64,000 bases of DNA from Epiperipatus broadwayi (taxonomy: Eukaryota; Onychophora; Udeonychophora; Euonychophora; Peripatidae), in contig JAQFVV010012972.1 in NCBI GenBank assembly GCA_028023455.1, positions 60,001-124,000 on the forward strand, in the 5' to 3' direction. Made by a program: the position numbers and the translations under genes. Within the stretch, counting starts at the first letter, position 1, and the number at the start of each line of letters is the position of its first letter. Below are positions 57,057 to 64,000 of this stretch, in pieces. The notes beneath the pieces were generated by a model that was not told the DNA's origin, did no database searches, and was given only the letters and a program-made list of their open reading frames with translations.

Positions 57057-57790
57057 ATTTATTTAGAAGATATGTTACATAATTATTTAGATTGTGGAGA
57101 AGCAATAAAATGAGATGATATGGCTATTATAGCTGGAAAAAAGTGTAAAGATTTAGATATTTGAATAGAGTTGGTCAAGGGAAAATGGAAGAAGTGAAGA
57201 TGAAATTAAAACAAGAATAACATTGGCAAAGGAGACACTTATTTAAGGGAAAAATATTTTGTGAACTTTTAAAGAGAGAATTAAGATGAAAATTAATTAA
57301 ACACTATATGTGGAGTGTATTATTGTATGGTTGCAAAATGTGGTCATTGAGTATCAAATTTAGAAACAGATTGAAAACCTTTAAGATGTCATCATGGATA
57401 ATAATGGAAAAAAGCAGTTGGCTGAATAAAATAACAAATGTAGAACATTTGAAAAGAGTAAATGAAGCAAAAAGATTGATTAAGGAAATTAAAAAAAGAC
57501 AAAGAAACTGGACTGGATATATATATTAAAAACAAAGCATCGTTTAATGAAAAATGTTTGGAGGCTAATGGCAAGTAGAAACAAGAATTAAGGACGGAAA
57601 AGATTGCAATGTTGTTTGATATAAAAGATAGTAAGAATTACATAAAATTGAAAACCTGGAAAATGAAAAGAATGGAAGAAACACTGGATGAATGGACCTA
57701 TCTATGATACAGATATTTATTGATGATGAAGATGATAATGTAGTAGCTGTAGTTAACTTTTTTGGTATGGCTAGCCAAGACATAGAGCAT
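57057..57790 (+). pseudogene. Non-LTR retrotransposon, C-terminal end of ORF2
   Basis: Broken frames read in order the linker before, and the conserved block after, reverse transcriptase: YMWSVLLYGCKMWSL, then WLNKITNVEHLKRVNEAK, then RLIKEIKKRQRNWTGYI, as in RTE-like and related LINEs. Stops interrupt it. It ends in a GATGATGAAGATGATAATG tail (57722-57740), like the LINE end at 15091. It lies in intron 4, sense to the gene. Confidence 0.78.
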
Positions 57791-58017
57791 CTTTGCACAA
57801 ACTATTAAGCCATGGAAACTATTCTTATATCCTAAAGGAAAAAAGTTAAAAGATTTTTGGAAATTACTATTTTCAAAAAATTAGACTGCGCTTCAAGAAT
57901 CATTTCTGTAAAATGGACTAATCACTGAATTTAAGGTAGTAGTATTGGATTTTATGAAATTAGAAGAAATGGTGAATGAAGATGTATTACAAAAAAAAAA
58001 CATTGGAATTATACATG
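57791..58017. other. Short spacer between LINE fragments
   Basis: No recognisable coding or repeat match. Confidence 0.5.
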
Positions 58018-60230
58018 AATTAGTATTCATTATAAATAAAAAGTGGAAGAAGACGTTGTGGAGATTGACCGTGGATCTGAAAGTGTGGTAAGATTAATCA
58101 TTCAGCTTAATAGCAGATATCAAATGTTGGTAATATAGTTTCTCTAACAATTTCTTATTGTGATGAAGAAGTAGAGGATTTTTATATGGATGTACAAAAG
58201 GCTTTTGATCAGAATAAATAGCATTTAAAAATTGTTATGAAAGAGTTTAATGCTACAGTTGCTAAACAATTAAAAGATGAACGTGCTGTAGGTAAATTTG
58301 GATATGGTGGTAGAAATAAGACAAAACGTAAACTTGTGGACTTTTCAGAAAAAGAGAAAATTTATATTATGAATTCTTTTTTGAGGAAAATGTTAAACAC
58401 ATTGGATTACATTTTGAATAACAAAATATATGTGTTTTAAGATTGTAACATTCTTAATAAATTCAACACAGGAAGTGATCATCGATTAGTAAGATGTAAG
58501 ATAAACATCACATGATCAACATGATCCAAGACTTCCCATTGATGAAGGCTACAAGCTTGATACTAGTCTGGGGATATTGGACGAATAGGCATTAGATGGA
58601 AGTTTTATGCACAATCCTTCTGGAATCCATTGATTACTTTGTCTTGCACTGAGTGGCAATATGTATAGAGAGTTCTGCCTGTTTCAAGATATAAGATACA
58701 CGTTAATGTAAAAGCAGAGAGAAAGAAATATTAAGAAAAACAATATTCCCTGTTGATATTCTTAATCTTCAGAAACATTCCAATGAAGTTAAATTAGAAC
58801 TTGCAAATCATTTTCAAATATTATCAGATTTGGAAGATAATTCAAATTTGAAATAATTTAATAGGAAGATAACTGATGTCTACAACATAGATAGCTGGTA
58901 TAAAAAAGCAGCAATTGGCCAGTAAAAAGTTTTCCAAGACATTTATGAAAAAAAAGAAGGAATATGAAAATTTATAAAAATTATGCATTAAGAAGGATTG
59001 AATTTATCAAATTTTGTAAAATGGTTCGAAAAAGAGTTGATAATGATATATGAAAGTATAATTGTGAACTAATAAAGAAAGTTATAGAAGAGAATAAAAG
59101 TCTCAAGAGTTTAAAACAATATATTGATATTGGTAGGAAACTTATTTCTGCAATGAGAAAAAAGGATGGAACTATTACTAAAATGAGTGGTGATATCATG
59201 AAATGTGTAGAAGAGTTCTATAAAGAATTATATAGCAATAAAGAACAAGGAAAAGTACCTCCTACAACTACTATATCTTTCGAATTTCCTACGATTTTAA
59301 ATGAAGAGATTAGACAAGCAATTCAATTTATGAAAAAAGAAAAGCTCCTGGTATTGATGGGATTATATATGATATTTTAAAAGAAGAAGGGGAAGAAATG
59401 GAAATTTTTAGCAAAGTTATATATCAAATGTCTAAATGGCTAAGATGTAACCAAATGATTGGAAGAATATTGTACTAATATTATTATTTTATAAAGGTGA
59501 TAAACCAGATATTAGAATTTACAGATGTATCAGAGTTTTATGTTTTATGCAAAGTTTTTACCAAAATAATTACAACTTGTCTACAGCGAATTTTGAATTC
59601 TATCAAAGGAACAAATTGGATTTAAAAGTTGTTTTAGTATAGTGAATCACATCCAAGTATTGAGAAAAGTTATAGAATGGAGGAACAAATATCAGTTGCC
59701 ATCATTTTTGGATTTGTAGATTATGAAGCATTTGCTTCCATAAGCACTGTTTCAGTGATTAAAGCATTAGATCATCAAAATATAGACTCAGAATATTATC
59801 ATATTTTGAAGAACATTTATAAAAATTCAACAGCAACAATTAGATTTCATATTGATGCTAAGAAGGTCAACATTTAGGAGAGTGTACAATAGGGTGACTC
59901 CCTATCTTCTATCTCCAAAGCTTATTGTGCATTAAAATGGAAAGCTAGGAAAGTAACCATAATTGAAGATGATTTAAGTCATCTAGATTTTTCAGATGAT
60001 GTAGTTGGGTTTTCAAATAATGCTTTAGAGCTTCAAGAAATGTTACAAGAGTTATCAGACGAAAGTAAAAAAGTCGGATTAAAAGTAAATGTTAAAAAGA
60101 CCAAAGTAATGTTCAATGCATTTTCTCAAAAGATGAAAATTAAGATTGATAATAGTGAATTAGAAGAAGGGAACATCTACAAATACTTTGTTCAAATTAT
60201 TACTACAAAGAAACATAATGGATAAAATTA
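58018..60230 (+). pseudogene. RTE-type LINE: endonuclease and reverse transcriptase remnant
   Basis: Endonuclease part: 58237-58500, with EFNATVAKQLKDERAVGKFG, then GRNKTKRKLVDFSEKEK, and the catalytic-end motif TGSDHRLVR. A SINE (58504-58685) then splits it. The reverse transcriptase part starts near 59153 (DGTITKMSGDIMKCVEEFY) and continues through DWKN...GDKPDIR text near 59455-59520, GFVDYEAF near 59710, and the active-site box as FSDDVV near 59991 (normally FADD). The domain ends in LQELSDESKKVGLKVNVKKT. Many stops and frameshifts make it dead. Order EN then RT identifies the RTE group. Confidence 0.85.
58504..58685 (+). mobile_element. SINE-like retroposon, copy C, inside the LINE
   Basis: Target duplication AAGATGTAAGATA (58491-58503) and AAGATATAAGATA (58686-58698). 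It starts AACATCACATGATC and ends near GAGTTCTGCCTGTTTC. It interrupts the LINE between endonuclease and RT, so it is younger than the LINE. Confidence 0.82.
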
Positions 60231-62821
60231 ATCATAGAACTAAACTTGGTTGGAGTAATTTTGGTAGAAATAACTTAATATGAAAAGTAATTTCAAATAT
60301 ATCTCTGCTTTTCAGAAACAGTTTGCAGTGAGAATATTGTTTCATCAATATATACACACAATGATACGAAGTAATATCTAGTATTCAGGTAACTAATAAT
60401 ACCTGCACCACGGCCAATAAAAATGGAGATTTAATATCTTTGCTTGGTTTACAGGTATGAGATAACTCAAACAAAGTATATTAAATAAGTTTATTTATAT
60501 TTGGCACTATTTTTATTTCAATGTAAAACCCTGGACTTAGCATTCATTTACAATATACTTCTGACAATAGCTAAATTAATAAATATGCTTTTTTAAAACA
60601 ATTAAAGCATTAATTTGTAGAAATCTTATGTTATCTTAATTGTAAGTACTCTCAAATATAAAAAAAGATTTAATTAATGATTAATTCTTCATATACAAAA
60701 TGCTTTTATTAATCTGTCAACAAATAGACTTAACTAGTACAAAACTATGAATCAGAAATATCTAATATTTATATAATATTAAATTGTTGAGACGTTATCC
60801 AATATTACATATTTTAAAATACTATTGAGAAATTGGTTATCACACTTACATACAAATTTATATACATTTGCACTAGATTAACTTATATTTTTATCCATAA
60901 TTTCCTTTAAAAAGTCAACATATTATATGGCAATCATATATGTTAGTAAGATTATTTTTTACATCTCAATTTTTGACCTAATCATGATTTATTATGTGAT
61001 GAGTAATGATATAGAATTTTTCATTAATCTGTAAATTTATTGGAACACAAGTTTAGTTTACTGAATGTTTACATTATCACTTATAGTCACCATGTTGGGG
61101 ATACTAATTAGTGTTGTGCATAAAATTTAAACAATAGCTTATTTTGTTTATAGATGACGTTGTAAATTCAAACCTGCTTTTCAATAACTTGTAAGGTTGT
61201 TACATCTTAGAGAAAAGCTTCTCTTCAGTAAAACGATGGAAAAAAGCATTTTATTTAAAAAATGAATGATTTGTTTCCTATCTAATTGAATGAGTAAACA
61301 GTTTTATAAAACTTTGGTATTAATATTTTTTATTTCACATGTCTTCTAAGCCGTTCTAAATTTCTGAATAGTTTAAATAAGTTATCTATGTTCGTATGCA
61401 TTACATGTAACTACTTCCAGTATTCCCACAATTCTTAAATACCAATACAGCATTGGCTAATTGGTGATGATGGTTATCACTTGATCAATGTATCTTATTG
61501 TTGAATTACCTCCTCCTCTTTCTGCCTGTGTCTAAGACAAATTACAACATATTTTCTATTTGATTTTCGATGATATTTTTGCATTTGTATATTGAATTCT
61601 ACTAATTTTCAATCTCACCTTTTACTGTAATCCCAAAACGAAAATATAAAAAAATACCTGTCATATTAACACTATATTTCTCACATAATATAATACAAAA
61701 ATAAAATTATATAATGTACAGAACTAATATTTTTGCCGTATTAGAAATCCTAGATGTTTTTCAGAAATTCCCAAATATAAATATTTTAATAAGCTTGTTG
61801 AATAAAATTATAATCTGACAAATTGTTCAGCTTTATTGACAAAAGTCTCACATCTGAACAGCAAGTCTATGTGATAGGATAAATGAAAAATTTGGAGTAT
61901 AAATACAACTTTAACCTAAAAAGGAGAAATTATATCTTAATATGAAAATGGTCAAAATTGTAATTTTCAGGTGAATTATGGACAGTATAAATAATTGTAG
62001 CTAAAAACAAAAATCTAAGCTGAGTAAATTATATAAATTTTTGCTCTATTACTACCATCCATTATACACTTTACAAATAAATTTTTTACAAACTGACTTT
62101 TCAAATTAAAACTTTCTAAAGATGTGAGCAGTGGAGTAATCATGATTCAATTCATCAGGGAGCAGTGGAATAATCATAATTCAATTCATCACGAAATTCA
62201 ATATTTAGAGAATGGAATATGGTCTTGTTAATACCTAGTCCAAAAATCTTTTTCCATAATTTTTAGTTGAAACATATTATATATATTTTCTTCTGCAAAC
62301 TATCCAAGTCCTACAAAAAAACTGTCTAAATTGGGGAGCCATAATTTAAAAAATGAGGTGTTTTGGTAATACACTTCATTTTGATACAACTTTCTGACTC
62401 AATTGATTGGAATATTATTAGTCCTTAATTGAGCAAATAAAATTAATTTATACAATACAGTTCTTAATGCTTCTTGCAAATTCAGTTAATAAAACCATCA
62501 TAAATATATCTGTTTTTTTTGTCCAACTTCTATATATTCCTCTTCACTGATTAAATAAAAAGTTTGCCTTTCAAACTGCTTTTTTTAAATAAACCTAACT
62601 AATATATGAATGTATATTGAATATCTATGAATTGATAATAATGTGTATTACTATAATATTAAATATAAATAATAATCGTAGGAAAACAACATATTATTAA
62701 TTCACGCTACCAAAAAGTATTTTGGAAATAAATTATGTTAAAATAATTTGTACAAATATCTTGAAAAATTAAAATAATATTCCTATTGTATTGTTATTAA
62801 TTACTTTTAATTCTATTCCAG
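60231..62821 (+). other. Intron 4, last part
   Basis: AT-rich intronic sequence. Apart from a 31-bp tandem duplication (62127-62191) I see no feature. It ends TCTATTCCAG. Confidence 0.6.
62127..62191 (+). repeat. 31-bp direct duplication
   Basis: Units at 62127-62157 and 62161-62191 start AGCAGTGGA, with TAATCAT inside and CAATTCATCA at the end. They differ at two positions and are separated by GGG. Confidence 0.9.
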
Positions 62822-62898
62822 AGTTTTACACCAGAACATTGAAACAAAAAAATCGCTTGACTTATGAAATCATTCTTGAGACAGAGAAAATGCTTAAA
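62822..62898 (+). CDS. Unidentified gene, exon 5
   Basis: 77 nt between TCTATTCCAG and CTTAAA|GTAAGT. It encodes (E)FYTRTLKQKNRLTYEIILET then EKMLK, a charged, probably helical segment continuing the lysine-rich region of exon 4. It ends in phase 0, so the gene must continue to the right. Confidence 0.75.
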
Positions 62899-63416
62899 GT
62901 AAGTTTTACAAGATGTTGTTTTGTTAAAACATTATGAAATTCCATTTTGTAAAATTTTTGAGTGATTTATAACAGCAGTGCTTTCAAGAAGAAGTTATTG
63001 GCTTAACATCTGTTATTAATATTAAATGTTTAAATGTTGAAATATCTAAACTTAGTTTGTTTTTAAATTTTGAAAATGTTTTTGAGGTTTATTATTCTCA
63101 TCCAGAATTTAATTTAATCCGAGTGTTAGTGAGAATATTTTTTTAGTTTTTCTCCATTGAGTCGAGGAAAGATAATTTATTATATCAGACAATATAGAAG
63201 TATCCATAATAAGTCAAGCTGTACGATTATAATATATATTTCTTTAGCAGATTATATCTTTTAAATTATTAAGAATACATTTAAAATTTAATATTTGTGT
63301 TGGTTCTGTTCAAAAATTAAATCACTGTTTGTTGAATATTTGTTTAAGCTAGATAAAGAAGTGGAGTTATAGTTTTTAGCACTATCAATCATAAGAAAAT
63401 AATAATAATGATGATG

Positions 63417-63469
<53 letters not shown>

Positions 63470-64000
63470 CAACAACAGTATCTATACAATAGTAATATAA
63501 AGAGAAATAACAGTGATAATGCATTTACACTAAAAATAACATGAATTTTAAATACAATATCACAAAACTGGAGTAGAATTAATTATTTCACAATAGATAG
63601 AAGACAGAAAATTAAATATTTTGTTAACCAAGATAACTTTATTTCAAATACAAAAGTAGAATTCAATTCATAAATAAGGATTTACAGGTACCATGATCTT
63701 TCACAAATTTACACAATCACATTTACATGTAACAAAAGGTGAACATGAAATATAGTAACTTTGTTAACTTGCCTGATAACTTCTGGAACCAATTTAAATA
63801 TTAGTCCACTACTGAAACCCATTAGACCACTCTGAATATGTAGGAAAAAGATTAGTAGATCAGTAGTATTGTAAAACATACTTTATGATTATGGTATTCA
63901 ACCTGGGATCATAAAGACAAAAAACTCATTAAATTAATTTTAATCATTCTTTTAAAATTTGTATATTTTGTACTCAGATGTAAGTATTATTATTTTATTA
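62899..64000 (+). other. Intron 5, open at the window end
   Basis: AT-rich, with an (ATG)n/(AAT)n microsatellite at 63400-63478. No further exon was recognised. Confidence 0.55.
63400..63478 (+). repeat. (AAT)n microsatellite
   Basis: A short ATG run merges into about 18 AAT units, then a few AAC units. The minus-strand ORF across it is an artefact of the repeat. Confidence 0.95.

Noticed and set aside
63288-63524. 78-codon minus-strand ORF with an isoleucine run
   Set aside because: Produced by the AAT microsatellite.

Overview
The window is AT-rich animal nuclear DNA (roughly 70-75% A+T). It has long introns, spliceosomal GT/AG signals, RTE-type LINEs, SINE-like retroposons, hAT and foldback MITEs and Ty3/gypsy-like LTR elements. 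Nothing bacterial or phage-like is present. I cannot name the species; an invertebrate metazoan fits best. One host gene is supported. Most of the rest is repeats, and the useful signal comes from comparing diverged copies inside the window.

Layout. 1-6100 is a copy (copy 1) of a block that recurs in the same orientation at 23509-35232 (copy 2). 6830-10288 holds a foldback MITE, a SINE, an inverted partial duplicate of one exon of the host gene, and a repeat pair. 10289-24860 is the left arm of a very large inverted repeat and 35733-44343 is its right arm. A 500-N assembly gap (35233-35732) lies at the inner end of the right arm. The arms contain diverged repeat modules and tRNA-like heads. 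44597-51904 is a second LTR retrotransposon on the minus strand, with a solo LTR nested in one of its LTRs. 53078 to beyond 62898 is a spliced gene on the plus strand. Five coding exons (119 codons so far) are visible and the gene runs off the window. Its largest visible intron holds an RTE LINE with a SINE inside it.

Empty and filled sites. Because copy 1/copy 2 and left arm/right arm are alignable by eye, many insertions have their empty site in the same window. These are a 496-bp hAT element with an 8-bp duplication, a 963-bp Helitron/Helentron-like element with no duplication and an 18-bp palindrome near one end, a SINE with a target duplication of about 15 bp, a 4.7-kb gag-only LTR element with a 4-bp duplication (CATT), a roughly 5-kb unclassified T/G-skewed block, and two short hairpin-bearing inserts (178 and 121 bp) with 13-14 bp duplications.

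The most unusual points are two separate gag-only LTR retrotransposons, both with tRNA-Lys-like primer sites; the hairpin micro-inserts; the modular arms (octamer ATGCAAAT, GATA-like and CCAAT motifs recurring in each module); and the inverted exon duplication flanking the inverted repeat. All coordinates of diverged repeats are by-eye estimates. The inverted repeat could be a true palindrome or a scaffolding/haplotype artefact.
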